A stretch of 64,000 bases of DNA from Strongylocentrotus purpuratus (taxonomy: Eukaryota > Echinodermata > Echinoidea > Camarodonta > Strongylocentrotidae): the NCBI RefSeq assembly GCF_000002235.5, contig NW_022145601.1, positions 7,947,660-8,011,659 of the forward strand, read 5' to 3'. Within the stretch, counting starts at the first letter, position 1, and every line of letters starts with the position of its first letter. The position numbers were made by a program, and so were the translations under genes. Shown here piece by piece: positions 1 to 10,719 of the stretch. Under the pieces are notes generated by a model that saw nothing but the letters and a program-made list of their open reading frames with translations, searched no databases and was not told the DNA's origin.

Positions 1-389
1 CTCCCTCTTCAATTTTATATCCTTCTTTCTTAATACTATGCTTTAGGCTATAATTATTTTTCAATTTTTTTTCAATTGTTTGTGTGTTATCTAATTTTAC
101 TAACATGACCAACATGAACCATGACATTTTCGCTGCCATAAATTTCCCTCAGTTGACTGTGAATAAAATAAATATAGGGGTAGAAACTAAAATCCCAGTC
201 TGTTGTTTCATGTGAAATAAACCTATATGAATGGCTATCGAAAGAGTAGTATAAATAATACATTAAGGGCATACGCCTGTCAGGCCTTTCAAATTGCTAA
301 GGTGATTCTTACGTTGTTAGTTTTGCGAAAGTTTTATGGCGAATAAAAGGTGAACATTTTTCATCTCTATCCACACTCAAAAAAAAAAA

Positions 390-647
390 GTGCTAAATTT
401 AGCACTTAAAGATTCAATTTTAGCACTTTTTAGGAGCTCGCATAGTGACTGCACTCGAAGTGCTGAGTTAGCACTTGCACCCGGGCTACTTTGCTAGCAC
501 CCAAATGAGCTGACTGTTGTGCTAAATTTAGCACTTGAAGATTCAATTTTAGCACTTTTTAGGAGCTCGCATAGTGACTGCACTCGAAGTGCTGAGTTAG
601 CACTTGCACCCGGGCTACTTTGCTAGCACCCAAAGGAGCTGACTGTT
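390..647. repeat. Two tandem 129-bp copies near the outer element's left end
   Basis: GTGCTAAATTTAGCAC begins at 390 and again at 519, and the two 129-bp units are nearly identical. Each contains several AGTGCT/AGCACT hexamers. A partial third copy follows at 648. Confidence 0.85.
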
Positions 648-789
648 GTGCACTTAAAGTGCCAAGTTTTGCTCTCTTTTGGGTGCTAGCAGAATAGCCC
701 TTGTGCAAGTGCTAACTCATGCGTTGTTTGACATGCCCCATCTACATTAGGTATGTGGTCAAGGTGGATGTCCTTCGTCATTTACCACT

Positions 790-1470
790 TTCAACTCTTA
801 CAGGAAACATTTATTAAACCAACATCCACAAGAAGAACCTGAACCTGAAGTTGTACAGGGTATGGAGGGTCTAGTTGATGCTGATTTGGGTGTTGCTGTT
901 GGTGAAGTGCATAATCCTGCAGCAGATGATGCATTTGATGATGATGATGATAGGATAGGCCTACTACAAGAACAAGATGGAGCAATGCATAATGACAGTA
1001 CAAGACACTATGAATATGACAGACAATGAAAGCGGACAAAATATACAGTTCCTTAGGTAGACAAAGGAACATCCCTTCACTGCTATTATGTAAAAATGTG
1101 TAAAACAGGTGTCACATGCATATTCACCTGTTCTACACATTTTACATAATAGCAGTCAAGGGATGTTCCTTTGTCTACCTGAGGAACTGTATATTTTGTC
1201 CGCTTTCATTGTCTGCCATGTTCATAGTGAGACCAGCTGCATTTTTCATTGGTTCTCTTTTATCAAACACCAACATGACCCATGCTATGACAAACAGAGT
1301 ACGTGTTATCTGCTGCAACAGCTTTGAATACTGATGTTGTTGACAGTTTAAGGAGCAAAGTTATTCAGACTTTTGAGGCCTTGGGTATTGACCTGGAGAA
1401 TGAAGAATGTAAGAATCTCTTAGCTGAATTTGATTCAAAAACAAATATTCACAAGGTAACAGCTATTATA
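790..1470 (+). other. Coding-like fragments inside the outer DNA element
   Basis: After a splice-like ttacag, one frame reads KHLLNQHPQEEPEPEVVQ and an acidic FDDDDDRIGLLQEQDG before a stop at the hairpin. Further on, 1341-1455 reads DVVDSLRSKVIQTFEALGI and LLAEFDSKTNIHK to a GTAACA donor-like site. These look like exon remnants of a transposon gene or a captured host gene. I do not recognise the family. Confidence 0.4.
1006..1230. repeat. Long hairpin, 106-bp arms
   Basis: 1006-1111 and 1125-1230 are near-perfect reverse complements around a 13-base centre. The arms contain GCGGACAAAATATACAG and its complement. Confidence 0.9.
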
Positions 1471-1739
1471 GGCTACAGGCGCGGATCCAGGATTTTCCAA
1501 TAGGGGGGGCCGGAAATTTCAAAATTGCGCAGACCTTTTTTTTAAGGTCATATTAGAAGCACCATACCGGTACAACTTTTGACATTTTCATCGGGGGGGG
1601 GGGGGGGGGCTATGGCCTCTTTCCGGAATAAGTAATTTTCTGGTTTCACAATTCGGCTAGTGAGCGAAGCGAGCGAGCAACAGTTTGAGCATAATATTGT
1701 GAAAGTGTTATTTATCACCAAAATAAACGAGAAAAGATA

Positions 1740-4675
1740 TCAACAAACTCATATCACTCCCCCTCCCCCCCCCCCCCCCATTACGCGCGAAGCGCGGAAG
1801 CTTTGCCCTTTCATTAATTATTAGAGAAAGAAGACGATTTGTTTTACCGTTCTCGACTCGTATTCCTTGTCTGAATTCAGTTTTCCCCCTCCCGCGCGAA
1901 GCGCGGAAGCTTTGACGTTTCATTAAATTATTAGAGAAAGAAGACTTTTCGTTGTACCGTTCTAGACTCTTAATCCTTGTCTGAATTCAGTTTCCCCCCT
2001 CCCGCGCAAAGCGCGGAAGCTTTGACGTTTCATTAAATTATTAGAGAAAGAAGACGATTTGTTGTACCATTCTCGACTAGAATTCCTTGTCTGAATTCAG
2101 TTTTCCCTCACCCGCGCAAAGCGCGGAAGCTTTGACCTTTTATAGTTTAAATTGAAATTATTAGAGAAAGGTAATTCGTTGTACCATTCTATACTCTTGA
2201 TCCTTGTCTGAATTCAGTTTCTCCCTTTGAAGCTTTGACGTTTCATTAAATTATTAGAGAAAGAAGACTATTCGTTGTACCGTTTTAGACTCTTAATCCT
2301 TGTCTGAATTCAGTTTCCCCCTCTCGCGCGAAGCGCGGAAGCTTTGACGTTTCATTAAATTATTAGAGAAAGAAGACTATTCGTTGTACCGTTTTAGACT
2401 CTTAATCCTTGTCTGAATTCAGTTTCTCCCTCCCGCGCGAAGCGCGGAAGCTTTGACGTTTAATTAAATTATTAGAGAAAGAAGACTATTCGTTGTACCG
2501 TTCTAGACTGTTAATCCTTGTCTGAATTCAGTTTCTCCCTCCCGCGCGAAGCGCGGAAGCTTTGACGTTTCATTAAATTATTAGAGAAGGAAGACGATTT
2601 GTTGTACCGTTCTAGACTCTTAATCCTTGTCTGAAATCAGTTTCTCCCTTTGAAGCTTTGACGTTTCATTAAATTATTAGAGAAGGAAGACGGTTTGTTG
2701 TACCATTTTCGACTCGTATTCCTTGTCTGAATTCAGTTTTCCCCCTCTCGCGCGAAGCGCGGAAGCTTTGACGTTTCATTAAATTATTAGAGAAAGAAGA
2801 CTATTCGTTGTACCGTTTTAGACTCTTAATCCTTGTCTGAATTCAGTTTCTCCCTCCCGCGCGAAGCGCGGAAGCTTTGACGTTTAATTAAATTATTAGA
2901 GAAAGAAGACTATTCGTTGTACCGTTCTAGACTGTTAATCCTTGTCTGAATTCAGTTTCTCCCTCCCGCGCGAAGCGCGGAAGCTTTGACGTTTCATTAA
3001 ATTATTAGAGAAGGAAGACGATTTGTTGTACCGTTCTAGACTCTTAATCCTTGTCTGAAATCAGTTTCTCCCTTTGAAGCTTTGACGTTTCATTAAATTA
3101 TTAGAGAAGGAAGACGGTTTGTTGTACCATTTTCGACTCGTATTCCTTGTCTGAATTCAGTTTTCCCCCTCTCGCGCGAAGCGCGGAAGCTTTGACGTTT
3201 CATTAAATTATTAGAGAAAGAAGACTATTCGTTGTACCGTTCTAGACTCTTAATCCTTGTCTGAATTCAGTTTCTCCCTCCCGCGCGAAGCGCGGAAGCT
3301 TTGACGTTTTATTAAATTATTAGAGAAGGAAGACGATTTGTTGTACCGTTCTAGACTCTTAATCCTTGTCTGAAATCAGTTTTCCCCCTCCCGCGCGAAG
3401 CGCGGAAGCTTTGACGTTTCATTAAATTATTAGAGAAGGAAGACGGTTTGTTGTACCTTTCTCGACTCGTAGTCCTTGTCTGAAATCAGTTTCTCCCTTT
3501 GAAGCTTTGACGTTTCATTAAATTATTAGAGAAGGAAGACGGTTTGTTGTACCATTTTCGACTCGTATTCCTTGTCTGAATTCAGTTTTCCCCCTCTCGC
3601 GCGAAGCGCGGAAGCTTTGACGTTTCATTAAATTATTAGAGAAAGAAGACTATTCGTTGTACCGTTCTAGACTCTTAATCCTTGTCTGAATTCAGTTTCT
3701 CCCTCCCGCGCGAAGCGCGGAAGCTTTGACGTTTCATTAAATTATTAGAGAAGGAAGACGATTTGTTGTACCGTTCTAGACTCTTAATCCTTGTCTGAAA
3801 TCAGTTTTCCCCCTCCCGCGCGAAGCGCGGAAGCTTTGACGTTTCATTAAATTATTAGAGAAGGAACACGATTTGTTGTACCATTCTCGACTCGTATTCC
3901 TTGTCTGAATTCCCCCCCCCCCTCCCGCGCAAAGCGCGGAAGCTTTGAACTTTTATAGGTTAAATTGAAATTATTAGAGAAAAAAGATGATTCGTTGTAC
4001 CGTTCTAGACTCCTAATCCTTGTCTGAAATCAGTTTTCAGGAAGCTTTGACGTTTCATTAAATTATTAGAGAAAGAAGACGATTCGTTGTAACATTCTCG
4101 ACTCTTAATCCTTGTTTGAATGCAGTTCCCCCCCCCCTCCCGCGCGAAACGCGGAAGCTTTGACGTTTCATTAAATTATTAGAGAAAGAAGACGATTCGT
4201 TGTACCATTCTCGACTCTTAATCCTTGTATGAATTCAATTTCCTCCCGCCCGCGCAAAGCGCGGAAGCTTTGACCTTTCATTAATTATTAGAGAAAGAAG
4301 ATTTGTTGTACCATTCTCGACTCTTATAACTTGACTGAATTCAGCCACCTCCCCCCCCCCCCCCCGCCCTTCCGCGCGAATCACGTTGACGTTTCATTAA
4401 ATTATTATAGAAAGAAGACGATTCGTTGTTCCATTCTCGACTCTAAATCCTTGTATGAATTCAGTTTTTCCCGGCCCGCGCGTAGCGCGTAAACTTCTGA
4501 TGTTTCATTAAACTATTAGACAAAGAAGACGATTCGTTTTACCATTCTCGACTCCCAATCCTTGTCTGAATTCAGTTGCCCCCCCCCCCCCCCGAGCGAT
4601 GCGCGAAAGCTTTGACATTTCATTAAATTATAAGAGAAAGAAGACGATTCGTTGTACCGTTCTCGACTTGTCAGA
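1740..4675. repeat. Satellite array, about 27 monomers of 95-125 bp
   Basis: Each monomer has GCGCGAAGCGCGGAAGCTTT, a CATTAAATTATTAGAGAAAG block, CGTTGTACCGTTCT and CCTTGTCTGAATTCAG. A shorter variant lacking the GCGCGAAGCGCGG box recurs at 2218, 2641, 3065 and 3490, giving a higher-order period near 424 bp. Flanking monomers are more diverged than the central ones, as usual for unequal exchange. Confidence 0.95.
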
Positions 4676-5340
4676 ATTTTCAAAAATGTTTCTTTGTCTG
4701 CTCCTTTTTCGTCCTATGTCATCTTACTGCCCCTACCGCCCCTGGCTACGTGCCTGCTTTAAAGGGAAAATGAAACAATCATGATTGTGATGGCACACAA
4801 TTAGGTTAGTAGAAATGAAATGGAAAAAAGATCTATTACACCAACCATGGATAAATCACGGCCGGGAGCGTCACAATTTTGTGTTATCGGGCGAGGGCCG
4901 CGGCCGGCCGGGGCGTAGCGACCAAGCGAGATTTTGCAATGTTGAATGCTGAAATTATGCATTCTAGAAAATCCCTGAGCCCAATATGTACCTTCTTTCC
5001 GCTATATTTCTTTCTAGCTATATTTCTAAATTTCCTGGGGGACGTGTCCCCCTATCGGGCCCAGGATTGCCGCCCCTGTCCATGATTACTACCAACATGA
5101 GTTCAAATACAAGCACAAGCGAGTTGGTATGAGCTGAATTCAAATGAAGGGCAATATAAGAGTTGTGAAGCGGCCCTACCGTTAATCTAAAATTTGACTG
5201 TTGAGTATATAACTTGTGCCCTTTCAAATTTCTCACTTAAGAGTGATGACCTTTGTAGCGCAGGGGCTGTTCTTAACGTTTAACTTTGAATCCGCGGCTC
5301 GAGATTTTATGCGGCCGGCCCGGCCCCCCTCTATTCAATA
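4676..5340. other. Unique stretch of inner element, no gene seen
   Basis: Non-coding in all frames beyond short chance reading frames. Contains GGCCGCGGCCGGCCGGGGC near 4897, a GC-rich island unlike its surroundings. Confidence 0.5.
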
Positions 5341-5342
5341 AT

Positions 5343-5498
5343 TTCGTTATCTTTTCTCTTCTCTTTTCTTTTCTCTTCTTTTTTTCTTTCTCTCCTCCTT
5401 TCTTTTCTCTTCTCCTTTTTTTTTCTCCTCTTCTCCTTTCTTTTTTCTCTTCCTTTTTCCCTCTTTTTTCCCTCTTTTTTTTTCTTCCTTTTTTTTGC
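5343..5498. repeat. Pyrimidine-rich microsatellite
   Basis: Almost pure C/T on this strand (TTTTCTCTTCT units) for about 155 bp, next to the right inverted end of the inner element. Confidence 0.9.
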
Positions 5499-5764
5499 GC
5501 CGCCAATAGGGGGGGGGGCCGCGGCCGTTTCGGCCCCCCCCTGGATCCGCCACTGGGCTACTAACCGACCAATCAGATCAGGTTATGCAGTCAGCACTCG
5601 ATGTTAAGTGCTGCATATTGTTATAGCACTCGTTTTCTGCACTCAAATATTCAGCACGTTTCGGTTTCCTTGTTAAAGTTAACCCGTCAAGTGCTGATTT
5701 TGGCACTTCAAGTGCAGAATCTCACTCAGCACCCAACATTTAGCACCTCAGTTTTTTGCGTGCA

Positions 5765-7070
5765 TAACATAAATATCTCTCGGCAATAAAATGAATGAAT
5801 ATTGAATAAATAGATGAATGGATGAATTTAACATGTAGCATTATGTAGAAAATGTGGGGGGGGGGGGGTGGGGGTATAGTGCCAAATTTAGAGAAGGACA
5901 ATTTTCGGATGTTACTTTTACTTTCAATTTTAACTGAGGTCTCCTTTACGTACGTTGATGCCACTAAAATGCAGAAATTGCAGGAATTTAGTTGTTCTCG
6001 GTAATGTCAGCAAAATACTTAGAGATAGCTTTCAACCCTCTTTGGTTGTTGAAGTGGCTAAAACGTGAAGGTGGTGCCCCCCCCCCCCCACCACCCCCTT
6101 TTTGCCGTTTATTACTACTTCTTTGCAAAAACTGACTTGCCATGGAAGTGAATCGACGACTTCGTTTTCAAGATCATTTCGGAAAGTTTTGTCTTTCAAG
6201 TTGAACTATTATTGAATGCATAAAATACTGCATAATTTAGAACAACTAGAAAACAAAAAACACAACAACTTGAAGTCTTGAACAAATAATCAAACAGGAA
6301 ACCCCATTTGCGTCACATAGGCCTACCCTAAAATTGTAATGATGATGATTAAGACGATGTCGGCGATGATGATAATTCCTATGACGAAAATGCTATGCTT
6401 TTCCAACCAATATCCTAAAAATATACGCTAATTTATTTTTTAATCAAGATTTGAGAGATGTCGAGAATAATTTGCAGTTTAAAAAAAAAATTAAAAAATG
6501 AAGTGCCATTACTCTCTTTCCAAAGTGTTTACTTTAATAGTGGTAGTTTTTTTTTGACAAAATGTTGTTATTGTGGATTTTTTTTTCTTCCCCTCTCCCG
6601 ATTAGCGATAGAACACTGAAGATTTGACTGAACACATTATTAAAACATCATAGACAAGTCGCAGGATTTTCCAAAGGCAGTAAAAAATTGTTTTTCCAGA
6701 TCAGAAACTGATAAATAACAGTACACTTGCATTAGGCCTACAGAGGCAAGGGAAGAAATAAAGAAAGAAATATCAATTATCAAAATAACATGTAGATCGA
6801 ATTCTACTGGTAAGCAATTTGATTTGGCCTAACGTGTACCAACTGTTCTGGTCCAAGAACTCATGTTGGCTACAGCGAACTTTCTAAAGCTGGTTTTCTT
6901 GAAGTCGACCAAAGATCAAAACAACTCGTATTGCATCATGTGCATAAAATATATCATACTAGGTCGAATCATTATATTCGACCCAACTTCGATCTTGTTA
7001 CTGACGTACATGATTATAATACAAGAAATAGACGATTCAACTTTAACTTACCTCAGTGAAAGAGTATAGG
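5765..7070. other. Intergenic, no gene recognised
   Basis: AT-rich with short homopolymers (G-run at 5857, C-run at 6080, A-run at 6481) and an ATGAATGAAT-like tract near 5790. I see no exon, RNA gene or element end. Confidence 0.5.
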
Positions 7071-7077
7071 TAGTATT

Positions 7078-7233
7078 GGAAATTCGTTTAATTACAATGC
7101 CATAAAACATTGGAATTCCCTTCCCAATGGTGTAAAAGAAATAGGAAACTATGATCATTTTAAGAGGAAATTAAAGGAATACCTAATACTTGACAGTCAG
7201 AGAAGAGAAGTGAATGACATGTTATATGATTGA
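7078..7233 (+). mobile_element. LINE 3' remnant (end of reverse transcriptase ORF)
   Basis: One frame reads NYNAIKHWNSLPNGVKEI then YDHFKRKLKEYLILDSQ to a TGA at 7231-7233. The W-N-x-L-P ... F-K-x-x-L-K-x-Y-L pattern is typical of the C-terminal tail of non-LTR retrotransposon ORF2. The upstream part is missing or too decayed to read. Confidence 0.72.
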
Positions 7234-8035
7234 AATTTTTATTCTTCTGTCGGTTCATACTTGTTCATGTTGTATATACTTATGTTTTCGTACGTTATAG
7301 AAATTCTACAAATTCATCATTATTTTCCTCTTCTTCCTTCTTCTCCTTCTTCTTTTTCTTCTTGTACTTAATATCATTTCTATCATCAGTTTTTTTTCTA
7401 TACTTTTGATGCACGCCCACCATCGGGCGGAATAAGGGCGGGTCTAGGCGGAATTAGGCAAGGAAATGCCTCACGCAGACGGCGCGCTACGGACAATCGC
7501 TTATGATTTCGGGCGTAAGAATGGCATAGCTAGATTTGCTAGAATTTCGGCAACAAATTGGTATACATTAGCGCCTGTATAATTCATTTTCAGAGAAGTT
7601 ATCTGAGAAAAACTGCCCATCGGGCGGAAACCGGGCAGGGTACGGTACCGTAAATGAAGGAGAAGAAGGAGGGGGGGGGGGGGGGGGATGGGGAAGCCGG
7701 AAACAGAGAGGCGGACATTTCTAGTCTCAACTCCTGCTGTTTTGAATAATAGGCTAACATCTGTTTCACGGAATATATAAAATAGTAGAGTAAATAAAAC
7801 CATGTTATATAACTTTTAGTTATAACAGCATATAGCCTAGAATCTACATAAAAGTGAAATAGATCTAGAATGAAGTTGTAGTTGGAAAATTATATAATTA
7901 CATGCGGTGAAGAAGATTAAGAAAATTAGCCCAGACAACTACTCTGAGTCAAGACTATTTATTGACTACCTACGTTGTCGCGTAGACTTTCTTTCCTTTT
8001 TTGAAAATTGAAGAAAAGGCATTGTTTTTGCGAAA
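7234..8035. other. Region upstream of SZRD1: promoter and 5' UTR expected here
   Basis: Contains CTTCTT repeats (7325-7365), a GGGCGG-bearing GC-richer block (7405-7500), a G-run at 7668-7687 and then AT-rich sequence to the start codon. No TATA box or clear initiator was found, so the transcription start is not placed. Confidence 0.4.
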
Positions 8036-8089
8036 ATGGATGAATCGGAAGAAGTATGGGACAGCTGGGAAGATATGGCAGACAGTGGA
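8036..8089 (+). CDS. SZRD1: SZRD1 coding exon 1
   Basis: Eighteen codons, MDESEEVWDSWEDMADSG, ending phase 0 at a consensus GTAAGT donor (8090). The acidic, tryptophan-containing start resembles the human N-terminus. The 5' UTR extends upstream with no clear TATA box. An AP-1-like TGAGTCA at 7945-7951 is probably chance. Confidence 0.92.
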
Positions 8090-10678
8090 GTAAGTTGACA
8101 AAATTCAATTCGATTTTTTTTACTGAGTTTTACTAGATCTAACAGTTTAAGCATGGCATGACTGCAGCTCATGAGCTGCAGCTGCATAAATATCTAAATA
8201 TCACTCAGATTATGCATGCAGCTATGCAGTATACAAATATTGACTGCTCATGAGGATGATGGTGGGAAATATCACTCCCAAGGTGCTGTTTACACCGGCC
8301 CTTCTATCACCACCGAGGCGAAGCCGAGGGGGTGATAGAAGGGCCGGTGTGAACACCACCGAGGGAGTGGTAGTTCCCACCATCATCCGATTACAGAGCA
8401 GTCCATATTTGTTTTATATACCTCATCCTTTTTATTGATTCATGATTAGGTCTAGCTGTAGGTCTAGATCTAGCTCTAAAAACAGGAAACGAGATCAAGA
8501 GGAATTTACTAACCCAAATAAGAAAAATCCAACATCAAGTCCAAGGCAAGAGTATTGAATTCCTACGCGCTGCGCGTAACCGCGCGATTGCGGTAGCCTA
8601 GCAACTCAAAAAATGTGTGTGCGCAACTAAGTCGCGGGAGGGGTTAGGGGTCCTATCCCAGGGTTTGATAGTAGCTATCAACCCCTCTGACGTAATGATA
8701 CTTGATAGATCGAAATGCTCCTTGACATGTGATATAGTCTTGACCAATCAGTGAATGACAATCTATGTATGAGGTATATAACAGTACTTAGGCCCGGCCT
8801 GCCGCTAGCCGCTCATGCCATGACCAGGCGCAGGCCGCGTCTTTTTAAAAAAACCTAACCTTACCTTGCGCTTGTTCAGAAACCTATCCAAAATTTGACC
8901 CGTAACTCCGGCGTGGAGATACCCTACTAAAACATACCCTACTAAAACATACCCAAAATGAAGTAAATATTCATTAAATGTCCAAATAAAGATCATGAGT
9001 TAAATAAAAGTTGTGATGTTAATTAGAGTAGCGCGCCCAGTATTCGGTCCATACCCAGTATTCGGTCAGACAGCCGTTTCAACAGCTGTAACAATTTAAA
9101 AAATAATTAATGAGCCGCGAAACTTGCACAAATCAGGCAGCTGAATAACTTTCTTAACTTTGAAAATTAAATCAGATATAGGGCCCCGGAAAGATCTCCA
9201 ACTTAGCTCGAAATTGGTCAGTGTTCCACAACTTTCTGCACTTCCGCGTTCTCTTAGCACATGCGCTAACATGCATAGCCATATGTAGAAGTCTATTGCG
9301 AAACAACTACGTGTGCTATCGCAATGAATTTAGTATGTGTGTGAAGAGAATCACTTCCGTGTTTGCTCCATCGCAGCGAATTTGCAAATGACGCACTTGC
9401 CGATGTGCAAGAGGTATTTATACGATACCCTTGCCATGCGGTATCACTCGTCCAGTATTCGGTCAACGCATTGACAATCAGTGCTTTTTCGCGCGATTGT
9501 GTGAACATAGTGCGCAAATACGCTTCGCTCCTTGGCAACAGAGATACCACGCACAAATCGCGTGACCGAATTTTAATCGGCGCGACCGAATTCTGGGCAG
9601 AAAAATGCTCTGTCTTCTTTCGGAAATATTTTTCTTATCATTCTTTATTTTAAGTGACTATAAAATCCTTTTAGAGGAATAATTTTCTTTTCTTTTGATG
9701 GGTAGATTGTAAAATAAAAGAGGTAAGAATTCAAAATATTAGTGATTTCCCCTTAACTGACCGAATACTGGGCACTCTACCCTACCTGTTTCGTGTCAAT
9801 TTTCTTGTTATTTTTGGAGTATTTTTCGGATAAAAGTTGATATGGGCGCTTGCTCAGAAACCTATCAAAAATTTGACCCGTAACTCTGGCCTGGAGATAC
9901 CCTACCAAAACATACCCAAAATGAAGTAAATATTCATTAAATGTCCAAATAAAGATCATGAGTTAAAAGTTGTTATGTTGATTACCTGTTTCGTGTCAGT
10001 TTTCTTGTTATTTTTGGATTATTTTTCGGGAAAACGATATTAGTATACACTTTTTCACAGGTTTCACGGCAAACCGCTGCACAATACAAAGTGTTATAAG
10101 ACCGTGTCTAAACTTCCACGTTGTAATAATAACCACACAGGAGGCGTGAACTTGAATTAGCTTCCCTTTAATAGTTGTGGCGCTGTAAAGCACATTCAAC
10201 AATCGTGTGAATCCTGTAAAGAAACAAAGATAAACAAAGAATGACTATTGATTCAAAATACCCAAATTGTTCCCTTTTCCTTAGATTACATTATTTGTAT
10301 GCAAACTAGAGTAAATACATGACCTTCAAGGGTGTATTTAAGTTTAAGACTATAGCGTAAAGCAACTAGAAGTAAAGATTCACATTCAAACTCTTATCAA
10401 ATAATTATTCATTTCACTTCTATACTCTAAAAAATATTGTCTTCTTTACTATAAATCACATTACAAAAAAACTCCTTTTCAAGTATTAAAACGAATAACG
10501 CGATTTTACCTAGGGCGACATAAACAAAACTAACCGTAAGTCGAATCACTAAAAATTAAGGCTGTGAAGGGTAGTCGAATGCTCGAGTACCCGCATGGTT
10601 GACAACTACTCGGGTACGATTTCTCGTACCCGAATATTCGGCCGCAAAAAAAAAAAAAAAAAAAAAATTAAAAAAATT

Positions 10679-10719
<41 letters not shown>

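Larger units (their letters stand above)
1476..5555. mobile_element. Inner DNA element with 16-bp inverted ends and 5-bp target duplication
   Basis: Starts CAGGCGCGGATCCAGG and ends with the complement of CAGTGGCGGATCCAGG (14 of 16 match). GGCTA at 1471-1475 and 5556-5560 flanks it. No transposase was seen; most of the body is a satellite array and G/C or pyrimidine tracts. Superfamily not assigned. It interrupts the outer element. Confidence 0.75.
372..5764. mobile_element. Outer AGTGCT-rich DNA element, split by another insertion
   Basis: Ends look like imperfect inverted repeats: CACACTCAAAAAA at 372 against the reverse complement of TTTTTTGCGTGCA ending at 5764 (10 of 13). Both flanks are crowded with AGTGCT/AGCACT motifs, a usual subterminal transposase-site pattern. 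Without the inner insertion (1476-5555 plus one GGCTA copy) it would be about 1.3 kb. No target duplication is obvious, so the exact borders are inferred. Confidence 0.5.

Noticed and set aside
1740-4675. CRISPR-like array of spaced repeats
   Set aside because: Monomers are continuous, diverged tandem units without unique spacers, in eukaryotic DNA inside a transposon.
7945-7951. AP-1 site TGAGTCA upstream of SZRD1
   Set aside because: A 7-base match is expected by chance at this scale and there is no supporting promoter context.
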